64,000 nucleotides of DNA from Pseudoalteromonas sp. XMcav2-N (GTDB lineage Bacteria > Pseudomonadota > Gammaproteobacteria > Enterobacterales > Alteromonadaceae). Below the pieces are notes generated by a model. It ran no database searches. It worked only from the letters and a program-made list of their open reading frames with translations, and had not been told where the DNA came from. Numbering within the stretch: the first letter of the stretch is position 1; each line of letters opens with the position of its first letter. This document shows, in pieces, positions 44,949 to 55,094 of this stretch. The stretch spans positions 1 through 64,000 of the forward strand of contig NZ_JAMXSF010000003.1 of the NCBI RefSeq assembly GCF_024124545.1, given 5' to 3'. Made by a program: the position numbers and the translations under genes.

Positions 44949-47369
44949 TTACTCATCAAAAAATGCGTACAGTTGTTCCAATACTTTAACCTGGTTAGCA
45001 TCTTTTGCATCGAACTCTAAGCCGTAGTAGGCATGCTCATCTGAACGGTCTTCTTTTCTGATCACTTTAGCGGGTATTTTTAGTGGCTGTTGCTGCATGT
45101 ATTCGGAGTAATTTTTCTTTGGCTCGTACAGGATCAGGGTCACGGTGCTGTTAATATCCAGCGCCTGGTTCAACTGCTGACTCAAAATAACACCACAACC
45201 AACACAGCTTAGTTCCCGAGTAATCGTTGAATAGATTTGATCATCTGTTTCAATGTTTAGTTTTATTTTAGCTTCAACTCTGTCAGAGCGCCTTTTCTCG
45301 TGTTGTTGCTGAATATAGGAGTCTTTGTCTTCATCGAAGAAGAAGCTGTCCATTAAGTTATTGACCAACTCTGACGTTTGATATAAATCCCCGCCAATCA
45401 TAGAGACCATTTGGGCTTTTTCTGCATTTTGCTGGAGCGACGCAAACAAATGCTGCAGTTTTAGCTGCATTTCAATCATCTGATCACTTTGACGGTTTGA
45501 CCGATCTGCAATTTGCTCATTGGCGGAGACTATCCTGTCAATCGTCAGGGTCATCGCTTTCAGTGCCTGGCCACTTTCGTCAGAGCGCGCTTTACTGATA
45601 TTGACCTGCTCTATGATATTAGTCATTAAATTGATGACATCCGACACTTTAGTCAGCAGTTGTGTAATGACCTGTCTGATTTCGTCCGTGGAGGCGGCTG
45701 TGCGCTTTGCCAGACTTCTGACCTCATCGGCGACAACCGCAAAACCTCTGCCTTGTTCTCCAGCTCTGGCTGCTTCAATCGCGGCGTTCAGTGCGATCAG
45801 CGCAGTCTGGTCTGCGACTGTTGAAATTGCATCTGTTACCGTTTCTATTTGTTCGCTGGCAGACTGTAACTCTCCGACTTCTTTGGAGGCCACTTCAACC
45901 ACTTCGACTGTTCTGTTCATTTCTTCTAAATTACTGTTTACAGCAGCGATCCCTGAGTCGGCTTCCTGCCTGGCCTGGTCCAGGACGCCTTTGCTTTGCT
46001 CTATGGCGTTACTTGATTCGTGCAACAACTCCATAAAACAGTCAATAACCTGCATCACCTGGTTGTAACCGTCATTTTCGCTTTTCGCGACGGAGCTTAT
46101 TTCGGTCGCAATTGCTGCAACTTGGTGTGCTGAATGTCCAACCTGTCTTGACTGCCGCCGGACGGTTGAAATAGTCGAAGACAGCGACAGTGTCATATGA
46201 TTAAAGCTTTCCGAAAGTTGATTTAATTCATCCTTATGATGCATTGAGAAGTAGCTTTCTTTGGTCTGAAAGTTCCCGACGGAAATGTTTTGCGCGCGCT
46301 CCAGTAGCAGCTGGATCCGTTGTTTGAGTTTGTTACTGAACAGAAAACTGATTGAACTGGCAATAATCACTGTGATCAAGGAAGCGATTGTAATGACGAT
46401 AAACATATCGCTGAGTGCGGTTTCAACGGTGGTAATCCCACTTGCAGATACCTGAGCAACATGTGAGTTCAGCTCATTGAGTTGCGCAAAGATTTGCTTA
46501 GTCAACGGAGAAATCACTTCGCGTAAATGCTTAGTGGCGAAATTCGCATCCGGGCTTGCTTGTTTCTCAAAGGCTAAAATCGTCAGTGGCGCAATTTTTT
46601 CCCGCTCTTCACTATAAGCGCTCCATTTCATCAGTTGAGCTTCACTGAACAACTCCTCGTAATCGTCCAAAATGGCGACAAACGCATCGCTGTTTGCAAA
46701 CCAGGCTTGATCGAAACCGTCTATATTTTTTTGCTCCCTTGTCAACAAGAAGGCGCGTAACTCGGAGATCGCGGTTGCAAAACTCATTTTCGAGTCAACC
46801 AGGAGCTTGAACAGCTCCATACGCTCTTCGTCGGGATCTTCTTCAAGCTCGGACTCTATGAGCTCTGACAACAGCCCCACCATAGACTCGGCCAGCGGAA
46901 TAGCCTGGGTGACCAAAATTTTAACTGCTGGCTCGTTGTCTACAGTATTACTAATATCGGAGACAACTTGTTGCTCGGTATTCAGTTGGCGCAGGTTTTG
47001 TTCAATAGTACTTAAAATGCGATTTTCAAAGCCTGTTTGCTGCGCCAGTGCTTGTAATTGCGCAAAGTGCTTGTTGATATTGTTCCAGGCTGCTTGTCTG
47101 GCTGCGATGGAGTTGCGTCTTTCTTCAGGACTGTTTCCAGTGATGATTTGTTCTTTCAAAGAAATCTGGGTTTCTAGTATCGCCATTCTTAAATCTGAAT
47201 TCGCTTTTACCAGTGGTAATGACACTGATGAAAATTGCGTAAAGCTCTGTCCGATAGACCCTGTATTCAGGTAGACAAAAAGATTACTGAAGATACCGAG
47301 CGACGTGATGATACCAAAAGCAATTAACATTTGTATCGCGATATTTGGCACGATGCGTGATATATCCAT
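44949..47369 (-). CDS. Methyl-accepting chemotaxis protein with C-terminal PilZ domain
   Basis: An 806-residue chemoreceptor. TM1 at about 12-34, a long helical periplasmic sensor, TM2 at about 321-345, HAMP, and the MCP signalling hairpin with its conserved tip ([20 protein letters not shown]). The C-terminal ~114 residues (from about 693) form a PilZ-like c-di-GMP domain with the RRSDR motif and ELSCVG at the D/N-x-S-x-x-G position (Glu replaces Asp/Asn). No CheR-binding pentapeptide is seen at the end. It lies next to the peroxidase cluster but on the opposite strand. Confidence 0.88.
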   Translation of the reverse strand: MDISRIVPNIAIQMLIAFGIITSLGIFSNLFVYLNTGSIGQSFTQFSSVSLPLVKANSDLRMAILETQISLKEQIITGNSPEERRNSIAARQAAWNNINKHFAQLQALAQQTGFENRILSTIEQNLRQLNTEQQVVSDISNTVDNEPAVKILVTQAIPLAESMVGLLSELIESELEEDPDEERMELFKLLVDSKMSFATAISELRAFLLTREQKNIDGFDQAWFANSDAFVAILDDYEELFSEAQLMKWSAYSEEREKIAPLTILAFEKQASPDANFATKHLREVISPLTKQIFAQLNELNSHVAQVSASGITTVETALSDMFIVITIASLITVIIASSISFLFSNKLKQRIQLLLERAQNISVGNFQTKESYFSMHHKDELNQLSESFNHMTLSLSSTISTVRRQSRQVGHSAHQVAAIATEISSVAKSENDGYNQVMQVIDCFMELLHESSNAIEQSKGVLDQARQEADSGIAAVNSNLEEMNRTVEVVEVASKEVGELQSASEQIETVTDAISTVADQTALIALNAAIEAARAGEQGRGFAVVADEVRSLAKRTAASTDEIRQVITQLLTKVSDVINLMTNIIEQVNISKARSDESGQALKAMTLTIDRIVSANEQIADRSNRQSDQMIEMQLKLQHLFASLQQNAEKAQMVSMIGGDLYQTSELVNNLMDSFFFDEDKDSYIQQQHEKRRSDRVEAKIKLNIETDDQIYSTITRELSCVGCGVILSQQLNQALDINSTVTLILYEPKKNYSEYMQQQPLKIPAKVIRKEDRSDEHAYYGLEFDAKDANQVKVLEQLYAFFDE

Positions 47370-47538
47370 CTGTTCTCACTTAATAAACTAGTATGAAGAA
47401 ACTGCTTTGGCAGATAAGACAATTTTCATATAACAGGTGTTGCGTTATAGGGTTTATTTTTTTGCATTATCGAAAAATATAGTCAATCCTTGCTGTAGTT
47501 CAAAAATTAACCTTAACTTTATTGTCGAAGGGGGGGAA

Positions 47539-48531
47539 ATGAGTACGTTGAGACTGTTTTTGATTGCGGCATTTTGCATAGGCAGTGTGAAAGTAGGGGC
47601 TAGCGCTGGCGTGAACATAGGGGGGTTAGGTACCCCTGATAAAGATGACATTGAGTACCCCGATGACGAGGAACCCAGCGAAAGAGAGATCCTGTTGGGC
47701 AAAACGCTATTCTATGACACTCGACTTTCGAAGCACCATAATCAGTCGTGTGCGACGTGTCATAACCCTGAACTGGGGTTCAGTGACGGTCTGGCCAAAG
47801 GCATTGGCAGTGGGGGAGATATCCTGGGTAGAAATGCGCCACACTTGTATAACCTGGCCTGGTCTGTCACTTTCTTCTGGGACGGCAGAGCCGCTTCTTT
47901 GGAAGAACAAGCTTTGGGGCCACTGGTATCCGATATGGAAATGCAAATGACCCCTAAAGATGTGGTCAAGCGTTTGAAAGAGGTTAAGTTTTATCGGGAT
48001 GAGTTTGCGCAAATTTATGGCGAGATTTCTTTTGAAAATGTCGGCCGGGCCATCGCCGCCTTTGAAAGAACCATCATCAGTGATAACTCGCCCTTTGACC
48101 AATATCTGGCGGGCAATAAATTTGCTATGTCGCCCTCAGCAATCAGGGGCTTAAGTGTCTTTGTCGGCAAGGGACGGTGTACCAAATGCCATGATGGTGA
48201 AAATTTTACAGACGATAGCTTTCATAATATCGGGATAGATAACAAAGACATCGGGCGTTTCGAACTGGATAAAAGTGCGCAATTCAAAGGGGCTTTTAAA
48301 ACCCCGGGTTTAAGAAATATCATTATGAGCGCACCTTATATGCACGATGGTTCATTGGGTACGCTCGAAGAGGTCGTGGAACACTATGATAAAGGGGCTG
48401 TGGGCACAAAAAATGTAAGCCCGCTCATTGTGCCACTCAACCTGTCTACTCAGGAAAAGGCGGATTTGGTTGCCTTTATGGCCGCGTTGACTGATCCCGT
48501 TGTGATCCAACGACCAATCATTCCTCAATAA
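47539..48531 (+). CDS. Di-heme cytochrome c peroxidase/MauG-type protein
   Basis: A 330-residue periplasmic protein with a signal peptide and two heme c motifs: CATCH (residues 71-75) and CTKCH (214-218). Length and order match bacterial di-heme peroxidases (CcpA) and MauG-like enzymes, which reduce H2O2 or oxidise partner proteins. Start 47539 follows a GGGGGGG run and gives a proper signal peptide; an upstream ATG at 47437 does not. First gene of a three-gene redox cluster. Confidence 0.9.
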   Translation: MSTLRLFLIAAFCIGSVKVGASAGVNIGGLGTPDKDDIEYPDDEEPSEREILLGKTLFYDTRLSKHHNQSCATCHNPELGFSDGLAKGIGSGGDILGRNAPHLYNLAWSVTFFWDGRAASLEEQALGPLVSDMEMQMTPKDVVKRLKEVKFYRDEFAQIYGEISFENVGRAIAAFERTIISDNSPFDQYLAGNKFAMSPSAIRGLSVFVGKGRCTKCHDGENFTDDSFHNIGIDNKDIGRFELDKSAQFKGAFKTPGLRNIIMSAPYMHDGSLGTLEEVVEHYDKGAVGTKNVSPLIVPLNLSTQEKADLVAFMAALTDPVVIQRPIIPQ

Positions 48532-48544
48532 AGGAAAAAACACC

Positions 48545-49150
48545 ATGATTAAACGTATGCTAGCGCTGGGCCTGTGCATGGTTTTTAATGCACAGGCTGC
48601 CACCCTAACCGGAGAACTTACTTTCGTTAAGAAGCCGCCTTTTGCAGGTATCTTGTATGCAAAAAATGGGGCAGGACCTAAGGCTGCTGAACTAGACCAG
48701 GCGAATAAGGTGTTCGACAAGAAAGTGGTTGTGGTGGGTAAAAATGGTGAGATCACCTTTAAAAACTCAGATGAATTTCAGCATAATATTTTTGCCAATG
48801 ATCCCAATTCAGGTGTGAAATTTGATGTGGGTTTGATGAATCAGGGTCAGACAACCAAAGTGTCTGCTGATTGGTCGGAAAATACACTGACTCGTATTGG
48901 GTGCAAAATCCACCCAAAAATGCGCAGTTACATTGCCAACGTGAATTCTGACACCTATCAGGTACTGCCTTTCACGAAAAAACAAAAAACTTATAAAATC
49001 GACTTAGATGCCGGATCTGCCAGCACGTTTGTGTTACAAATTCCTAAATATGAGCCGGTCGAGGTTACGCTTTCTCCTGGAGAAGCAAAGTCGATAGAGG
49101 TGATGTACAAGGGAAAACTCAGAGCCAACTTAAGCTTAACTTTAAAATAA
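48545..49150 (+). CDS. Periplasmic cupredoxin-domain protein
   Basis: A 201-residue secreted protein (signal peptide ends AQA) with one cupredoxin fold whose type-1 copper ligands are readable: His80 (EFQHN), Cys120, His123 and Met126 (GCKIHPKM). Similar proteins near di-heme peroxidases are often labelled methylamine-utilisation proteins. The domain is followed by a C-terminal ~55-residue beta-rich extension without obvious ligands. Starts 13 bases after the peroxidase gene; likely its electron partner. Confidence 0.8.
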   Translation: MIKRMLALGLCMVFNAQAATLTGELTFVKKPPFAGILYAKNGAGPKAAELDQANKVFDKKVVVVGKNGEITFKNSDEFQHNIFANDPNSGVKFDVGLMNQGQTTKVSADWSENTLTRIGCKIHPKMRSYIANVNSDTYQVLPFTKKQKTYKIDLDAGSASTFVLQIPKYEPVEVTLSPGEAKSIEVMYKGKLRANLSLTLK

Positions 49151-49160
49151 GGCGCAGCGT

Positions 49161-49742
49161 ATGAAACGCGTTTTGCTATCGCTGGCGGCTGGTCTTATTG
49201 CTGCATCAGGCCAGGTTATTGCAGACCCATTTGGGGTTTACCCCTTTAAAATACCGCCACAGTATCAGGCTGAACTGATCGATTACCGTACAAACTGGAC
49301 ACGCGTAACGGGGTTTGAACACTCAGGCTTACATTGGCAACAATTTATCGTCGTGTTTCTGAATAAAGATGTCAGAGTGTATGAAAGCAATTATCTGGAA
49401 TATTTGCGGCTCTATCAGGATTACGATGAGGATGAAGACGAAGAAGAGCCGGTGCCTAACTTTAAGTCCTATTCACCGGGCACGATTGTTTTAAAAGAGA
49501 ATTTCTCTTCTCAGTCGGGGTCGCCCCATGAAGCTCTGACGATCACTATGATGATTAAACGTCAGCCAGGTTATTCACCCACACATGGTGATTGGGAATA
49601 TGTGCAGTTTGATAAGCAAGGGAAAGTGCTACTGGCGGGTAAGGGCTCAGACGGTGCAATCCAAAAAGTCTGTGCCAGCTGCCACGAAAGTATCAAAGAG
49701 CGCGATTACATTTTTGCTAATTTCTATTCAAAAAGTAAATAA
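49161..49742 (+). CDS. Cytochrome P460-family mono-heme protein
   Basis: A 193-residue secreted protein with signal peptide (to about residue 21), a beta-rich domain with GDWEYVQFDKQGKVLLAGK just before a single heme motif CASCH (residues 171-175) near the C-terminus, the layout of cytochrome P460/c'-beta proteins, which react with hydroxylamine or NO. An acidic DYDEDEDEEE stretch lies mid-protein. A tyrosine or Lys crosslink residue cannot be placed with certainty. Third gene of the cluster. Confidence 0.78.
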   Translation: MKRVLLSLAAGLIAASGQVIADPFGVYPFKIPPQYQAELIDYRTNWTRVTGFEHSGLHWQQFIVVFLNKDVRVYESNYLEYLRLYQDYDEDEDEEEPVPNFKSYSPGTIVLKENFSSQSGSPHEALTITMMIKRQPGYSPTHGDWEYVQFDKQGKVLLAGKGSDGAIQKVCASCHESIKERDYIFANFYSKSK

Positions 49743-49882
49743 ATATTCGACTCCCATATTTGGGGCATAAAAAAGAGTGTGCATAACAGGCGGTATGCGA
49801 CACTATTATAAATCTTCAATTTTAAATTTTTTGTTAACGTGATATTTGTTGTGTTTAATATTTATACAACATGGAGCGCGTT

Positions 49883-51100
49883 ATGTTTAAGAAAACCTGT
49901 CTAACTTTAGCGGTGGCTATATCTGGTCTGTCAATGCAGGCGGCCTGGGCACAAGATGCTTTCTGTCCAAGGGTGGAAGGCTTTTACTCTACCTGGGATT
50001 ACCCGGCGGGCGGTCAGCTGGATGTTCAGGATCTGGCCACTGATAAACTCACCCATATCATAGTGGCATTTGCCTATCCCAATGCCGATGGCACGCTGAA
50101 TACACTTGAAGCTGATCGCTATATCGATGACATTGTGGCACATGCCCATGCTAATAACACAGGCGTCATGATCTCAGTGGGCGGTGCCGGCGTCGACTTT
50201 TTGTCTATGGATGAGCAGGCCCGGACCAACCTGGTAAAAAACCTGGTTGCTTATGCTGAGCTACACAAATTAGACGGTATTGATGTCGACTGGGAAGACT
50301 GGAGTACATACAACCAGCCAAACCCAGTGGAAAGTGGTTATCTGCTGGAGCTGGTAAAAGATTTGAGAGTAGCTTTACCTGCAGACCTGGAGGTGAGTGT
50401 TGATGTTCAGGCCGGTGGTTGGTCGGGGATTAACTTCCATCCGGACTTAGACGAGTATGCCGATTACATACGCTTCATGGCCTATGACTATACCGGCGGC
50501 TGGGGTGGCTCACCGAAAAACCATCATGCTGCCTGGTCTTATATTCACGATGGCTTGGTTAATCCTGCCCAATGGAGCCAGAGCATGATCACTAAGTATG
50601 ACGTGAGCAAAACCAGCTTAGGTATTCCTTTTTACAATAAGTCATTCCCGGACGGGGTGAGTGGCCCTGTGATGACTTATACGGCACGAGACACTGTCGA
50701 AACCTTCGTTGACGGACTCGGCGTAGATTACAATGCTGGTTTCTATGAGCTGGATAACTATCTGCATTTTTGGGAGACGCCGGAGCTGGTAAGGACCAAG
50801 TCACAGTTTGTTGCCGACAATGGCTATCCGGGCATTTTTATCTGGGAGCTGCATCAGGACGCGCGCGGTGAGAATAAGTTGCTGGATGCCATTGGGGAAG
50901 TTCTACCTAAATGCCAGCCTTGTGCCGAGTCCTGGCAAGCTTACCCGAGTGTGTATCACACAGGGGATGTCGTGAGCTTTGCAGGAAAAAACTGGCGGGT
51001 TAACGGTGGTCCTTTGCATGGTGTTGCACCTATGACTGAAGGGCATGCGCACAGGTACACCGAATTGGGGGCGTGCCAGAACTATGTCGCAGACCAATAA
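49883..51100 (+). CDS. Secreted GH18 chitinase with C-terminal chitin-binding region
   Basis: A 405-residue extracellular glycoside hydrolase. Signal peptide ends at AWA; the GH18 active-site motif LDGIDVDWE has catalytic Glu138; MAYDY and FIWEL substrate-site strands are present. The C-terminal ~60 residues with WQAYPSVYHTGDVV and NWRVNG resemble a CBM5/12-type chitin-binding module. The ATG at 49883 is preceded by GGAG and preferred over one at 49871. Substrate could be chitin or a related GlcNAc polymer. Confidence 0.88.
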   Translation: MFKKTCLTLAVAISGLSMQAAWAQDAFCPRVEGFYSTWDYPAGGQLDVQDLATDKLTHIIVAFAYPNADGTLNTLEADRYIDDIVAHAHANNTGVMISVGGAGVDFLSMDEQARTNLVKNLVAYAELHKLDGIDVDWEDWSTYNQPNPVESGYLLELVKDLRVALPADLEVSVDVQAGGWSGINFHPDLDEYADYIRFMAYDYTGGWGGSPKNHHAAWSYIHDGLVNPAQWSQSMITKYDVSKTSLGIPFYNKSFPDGVSGPVMTYTARDTVETFVDGLGVDYNAGFYELDNYLHFWETPELVRTKSQFVADNGYPGIFIWELHQDARGENKLLDAIGEVLPKCQPCAESWQAYPSVYHTGDVVSFAGKNWRVNGGPLHGVAPMTEGHAHRYTELGACQNYVADQ

Positions 51101-51115
51101 GTAAGTTCACAGGCA

Positions 51116-51143
51116 TAAAAAAAGCCCCAAGCGGGGCTTTTTA
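51116..51143. terminator. Bidirectional terminator between chitinase and asnS
   Basis: AAAGCCCC/GGGGCTTT stem with AAGC loop, A and T runs on both sides, between convergent genes. Confidence 0.9.
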
Positions 51144-51156
51144 AAACTAAATAAGA

Positions 51157-52554
51157 TTAGTAAGTTGCGCTACCTTTGGTACGCGGGAAGGCGATAACGT
51201 CACGGACGTTGCCCATACCGGTTACATAAGCAACGAGGCGCTCAAAGCCCAGACCGAAGCCTGAGTGCGGCACTGTGCCGTATTTACGCAGGTCGCGGTA
51301 CCAGCTGTAGTCTTCTTTATCCAAACCCATTTCTTCCAGGCGCTGGTCAAGTACATCCAGACGCTCTTCACGCTGAGAGCCACCGATGATCTCACCGATG
51401 CCCGGTGCAACAACGTCCATTGCGGCAACGGTTTTGCCGTCTTCGTTCTGGCGCATGTAGAAAGCTTTGATGTCACGCGGGTAGTTTTTGATAACTACCG
51501 GCGCATTAAAGTGCTCTTCTGCCAGGTAACGCTCGTGTTCTGATTGCAGATCTACGCCCCAGTCAACCGGGAATTCAAACTTCTTACCACAGTTTTTCAG
51601 GATCTCGATCGCATCGGTGTAATCAACCTGTGCGAAGTCTTTGTCGATAAAGGACTCAAGACGCGTGATTGCCTGTTTTTCGATGCGTTGTGCGAAGAAC
51701 TCCATGTCGTCACGGCGCTCTTCTAATACAGCTTTAAAGGCATATTTCAGCATGTCTTCGGCAAGGGTCGCAATGTCGTCCAGATCGGCAAAGGCGACTT
51801 CCGGCTCAACCATCCAGAATTCCGCCAGGTGACGCGAGGTATTCGAGTTCTCTGCGCGGAATGTTGGGCCAAACGTATAGATTTTTGACATGGCGCTGGC
51901 ATACGTTTCGCCGTTCAGCTGACCAGATACGGTCAGGAAAGCTTCTTTACCAAAAAAGTCTTCGCTGTAATCAATGTCGCCCTTGTCTGTGCGCGGCAGG
52001 TTTTGCATATCCAGTGTAGAAACACGGAACATTTCGCCCGCACCTTCACAGTCACTCGCTGTGATGATAGGGGTGCTGATCCACATGTAGCCCCTTTCGT
52101 GGAAGAAACGGTGGATTGCTTGCGACAAACAGTTACGAACGCGAGTAACCGCGCCAATAACGTTGGTGCGTGGACGCAGGTGTGCATGCTCACGCAGATA
52201 TTCGATGCTGTGACGCTTTGCTGCCATCGGGTAGGTATCCGGATTCTCAACCCAGCCCAGTACTTCTACTTTGTTTGCCTGAATTTCGAATGCCTGGCCC
52301 TGACCTTCAGAGGCCACCAGAATACCTGTTACGGCCACAGAGCAGCCAGCGGTAAGACGAGTCACTTCTTCATAATTATTAAGCGAATTAGGGACTACGG
52401 CTTGAATAGGATCGAAACAAGAACCGTCATGGACGGCTAGGAATGAAATACCCGCTTTTGAATCGCGTCGTGTACGGATCCAGCCTTTTACAGTAACTTG
52501 GCTGTCTACCGCAACGGTGCCTGCTAGTAGCTCCGTTATCGCTGTGTGGCTCAT
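51157..52554 (-). CDS. asnS: Asparaginyl-tRNA synthetase
   Basis: Charges tRNA-Asn. The 465-residue class IIb synthetase has an N-terminal OB fold ([14 protein letters not shown]), motif 2 ([22 protein letters not shown]) and motif 3 ([12 protein letters not shown]). GGAG precedes the ATG. The gene is the last before a bidirectional terminator. Confidence 0.97.
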   Translation of the reverse strand: MSHTAITELLAGTVAVDSQVTVKGWIRTRRDSKAGISFLAVHDGSCFDPIQAVVPNSLNNYEEVTRLTAGCSVAVTGILVASEGQGQAFEIQANKVEVLGWVENPDTYPMAAKRHSIEYLREHAHLRPRTNVIGAVTRVRNCLSQAIHRFFHERGYMWISTPIITASDCEGAGEMFRVSTLDMQNLPRTDKGDIDYSEDFFGKEAFLTVSGQLNGETYASAMSKIYTFGPTFRAENSNTSRHLAEFWMVEPEVAFADLDDIATLAEDMLKYAFKAVLEERRDDMEFFAQRIEKQAITRLESFIDKDFAQVDYTDAIEILKNCGKKFEFPVDWGVDLQSEHERYLAEEHFNAPVVIKNYPRDIKAFYMRQNEDGKTVAAMDVVAPGIGEIIGGSQREERLDVLDQRLEEMGLDKEDYSWYRDLRKYGTVPHSGFGLGFERLVAYVTGMGNVRDVIAFPRTKGSATY

Positions 52555-52917
52555 CTTTACTCCAAAATGATTATTTATAATTAGTCTGTTGCGTGTGTTG
52601 TTTAACTCACTGCCATGACCACGCTTTTTGCGCAGTCAGCTATGTCGTATCTTACCTGCGATGGACATATAAAAAAACCACCAAATGCGGGTCTGAGCTA
52701 ATTTCTTAAGGCTTTTTTATCCTCTTCGGGACGCGCAGGCAAGATAACGATTAATATTTGCTCATATCAGAGCTGTATATTATGAGAAGTTGGTAGTAGT
52801 TTGCTGGTTACCGAGTAAAAACTGCGTGCCTTTTGCCTGATGAATTACTTAAATGCAAAATTTATGGCATTATATCCGCCTACTACTAAGAAAAACTGGA
52901 TATAAGTCGTTCAATAG
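52555..52917. other. 363-nt gene-free region between asnS and the P-loop gene
   Basis: No ORF or strong inverted repeat that I can support. It should hold the asnS promoter (minus) and the promoter of the P-loop gene (plus). I could not identify a T-box or other riboswitch. Confidence 0.5.
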
Positions 52918-53352
52918 ATGAAACAGGCATTTATATTACGGGGATTACCTGGCTCTGGGAAAACACATTACGCTTACGCACTGGCAGACGAGTTGGTCGC
53001 AGGCGACGAAACGCAATTCATCATTTGCTCTACCGATGATTACTTTCATAATGAGCAGGGCGAATATCATTTTGAAAAGTTCAGACTGCCGGAATACCAT
53101 AATCTGAACCTGGCACGCTTTATCAATGCGCTGGCTGAGGGGATCCCGCTGGTGATAGCTGATAACACCAATATCAAACGCTGGGAGTTTGTTGCTTACA
53201 CCAGTGCAGCACAGGCGATGGGATATCAGGTCAAAGAAGTGATAGTCGGCGAAGTGAAAGATAAATCAATGCAGCACTTATATGCCAAACGTAACACGCA
53301 TGGTGTGGCACTGAGAACCATCAGTAAAATGGCCTATATGTTTGAGTGGTAG
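52918..53352 (+). CDS. Small P-loop ATP-binding protein (AAA_33-like kinase)
   Basis: A 144-residue protein with Walker A GLPGSGKTHYA at residues 9-19, CSTDDYF and VIADNTNIKRWE motifs typical of the AAA_33/T4 polynucleotide-kinase-like ATPases (NEDD4-binding-protein-2-like). Such proteins are often small-molecule or nucleic-acid kinases, but the substrate is unknown. No clear ribosome site. A MITE-like repeat begins three bases after its stop. Confidence 0.75.
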   Translation: MKQAFILRGLPGSGKTHYAYALADELVAGDETQFIICSTDDYFHNEQGEYHFEKFRLPEYHNLNLARFINALAEGIPLVIADNTNIKRWEFVAYTSAAQAMGYQVKEVIVGEVKDKSMQHLYAKRNTHGVALRTISKMAYMFEW

Positions 53353-53354
53353 CT

Positions 53355-53516
53355 ATACCAATTTCACTTAATACCTGTTCAATTTGAAGGAGCAAATATG
53401 GCGCTAACGGTGTTAAAAATTTTTTATTTAGAACAACTAAATGCCAAAATTTTTGCCTTGTTATCGACCCTATTTTCTTGCCTCAAGATAGAACACTTAA
53501 TAAAGCAAATTGGTAT
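53355..53516. repeat. 162-bp MITE-like element with 10-bp terminal inverted repeats
   Basis: Perfect ends ATACCAATTT / AAATTGGTAT, AT-rich interior containing a hairpin (ATTTAG/CTAAAT), no ORF. Its left 29 bases recur with two changes at 41274-41302. No clear target duplication. Probably a non-autonomous intergenic repeat family of this lineage. Confidence 0.7.
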
Positions 53517-53540
53517 TACAAATAGCGACTATCTGAAAAG

Positions 53541-53570
53541 AAAAAGCCGACAATGTTGTCGGCTTTTTTA
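53541..53570 (-). terminator. Terminator of the KamA-family gene
   Basis: Stem AGCCGACAA/TTGTCGGCT flanked by A5 and T6, directly after the KamA stop on the minus strand. It likely works in both directions. Confidence 0.85.
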
Positions 53571-53582
53571 GAGCTTGAACCC

Positions 53583-54920
53583 TTACATGGCTTCGTATTC
53601 GTCCTGCCAGAAGAATTTTTCCTCGCCAAATGCTGGCTTAAGGCCATCCAGCCAGGTTGCTTCTTCATCGTATTTGGCAAAGAAAGGTCTTTGCACCCAA
53701 TCCGGATTACGGGCCTGAATAAACCGTAATACAAACACTTTTTCGCCGTTGATTTCTGTCACACCTGAGACTTCAACCTTACCTGGTCCGGCACTCATGG
53801 AAGGTCCACGCACTGTGCGGCTCACACCCGATACATCTTTATAGGCATCGCGGAAGATTTCCCAGGTCTTGTAAAGTGGCAATTCAAAGTAACGCTTTGC
53901 ACCAGTATCACGCTCAATGAACATATAATAAGGGATCATGCCCATTTGTGTCTGTTCTTTCCACATCTCAGACCACATCTTAGGGTCGGTGTTGAGGTGG
54001 TTAAGCAAAGGCGCCTGAGTACGGATCTGTACACCAGTCTTGCGTAGCAATTTAATCGCTTCTTTGGCAATGTCAGTGCGTAGCTCTTGCTTGTGATTAA
54101 CGTGCGCCATAATAGACACATGCTTACCGGCGTCGACCAGCTCTTTAAGCAGGGCTAACAAGTCTTGCGCATCCGGATCGGTCACATAACGGAATGGCCA
54201 GAAAGTCAGAGATTTAGTACCAATACGAATAGTACGAATATGATCAAAGCGCGGCTCTTTCAGCGCTTCCAGGTATTTACGTAGCTTAACAGTACGCATA
54301 ACCATAGGGTCACCGCCTGTCATAAGCAGATCGGTCACTTCTGTGTGCTCTTCCAGATAACTGTGTAGCAGATCTTCGTCGTTGTTGTTGAAGCGGGTTG
54401 CTTTACCAACGAACTGTGCCCAGCGGAAACAGAAAGTACAGTAAGAGTGACAGTACTGGCCCTGTGCCGGGAAGAACAGCACGGTTTCCTTGTATTTGTG
54501 CTGAATGCCCTCAACGCGCTCACCGTCAAAGGTGGGGACGTTTTTGTCCATCTGACCGGCTGGATGCGGATTAAGCTTTTGTCTTAACTTGGTTGATAGC
54601 TCAAAAACTTCTTCAGGCGTGTGCTCACGTTTAAGCAGTGCGGCCATTTCTTCGTACGACTCGTCGTCCAGCATGCCGCGCTGAGGGAAAGTAAGCTGAA
54701 AAACGGGATCGTTAGGTACTTTGTCCCAGTCAATCAGTTCATCAATAACATAGTTGTTCACGCGGAAAGGGAAAACGTTTGCAACCACCTTCATCTGGAA
54801 GCGCAGGTGCTCAGGCAGTTTTTCAAGTTGCTCAATTTTATCAATCTGACGGTGTTGATAAACAGTAAAGCGCGGTGGCTGATAAGCTTCAGCTGGCTGC
54901 AATTTGACGGTTTGTTGCAT
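53583..54920 (-). CDS. KamA family radical SAM protein (lysine 2,3-aminomutase-like)
   Basis: A 445-residue radical SAM enzyme with the 4Fe-4S motif YCHSYCTFC, a TGGDPMVM SAM-binding turn and a probable PLP-Lys in SAGPGKVEVSG. Overall it resembles the KamA family of PLP-dependent aminomutases. It is longer than EpmB and not near an efp gene, so a role on EF-P is not favoured; lysine or another amino acid could be the substrate. Start 54920; the frame is open upstream to 55070 but the extra residues are atypical. Confidence 0.8.
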   Translation of the reverse strand: MQQTVKLQPAEAYQPPRFTVYQHRQIDKIEQLEKLPEHLRFQMKVVANVFPFRVNNYVIDELIDWDKVPNDPVFQLTFPQRGMLDDESYEEMAALLKREHTPEEVFELSTKLRQKLNPHPAGQMDKNVPTFDGERVEGIQHKYKETVLFFPAQGQYCHSYCTFCFRWAQFVGKATRFNNNDEDLLHSYLEEHTEVTDLLMTGGDPMVMRTVKLRKYLEALKEPRFDHIRTIRIGTKSLTFWPFRYVTDPDAQDLLALLKELVDAGKHVSIMAHVNHKQELRTDIAKEAIKLLRKTGVQIRTQAPLLNHLNTDPKMWSEMWKEQTQMGMIPYYMFIERDTGAKRYFELPLYKTWEIFRDAYKDVSGVSRTVRGPSMSAGPGKVEVSGVTEINGEKVFVLRFIQARNPDWVQRPFFAKYDEEATWLDGLKPAFGEEKFFWQDEYEAM

Positions 54921-55094
54921 AGTTACTCGATTCTCAACTCTATTTCGAAATTTACAATCAAAGTCGCCTAGTCTAACAAAGCCATGAAATGATTTCAGGT
55001 ACAAACGATGAAATATCTTAAATAATTGCAAAATTGGCAAAAAAAGTGCCAATTTTGCTTTTATTATCACACTTTTTAGCTGTGCTGAGGAAAG

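Noticed and set aside
53583..54920. EpmB (EF-P beta-lysylation) assignment for the KamA-family gene
   Set aside because: The protein is longer than EpmB, has a different N-terminal region and is not next to efp or epmA.
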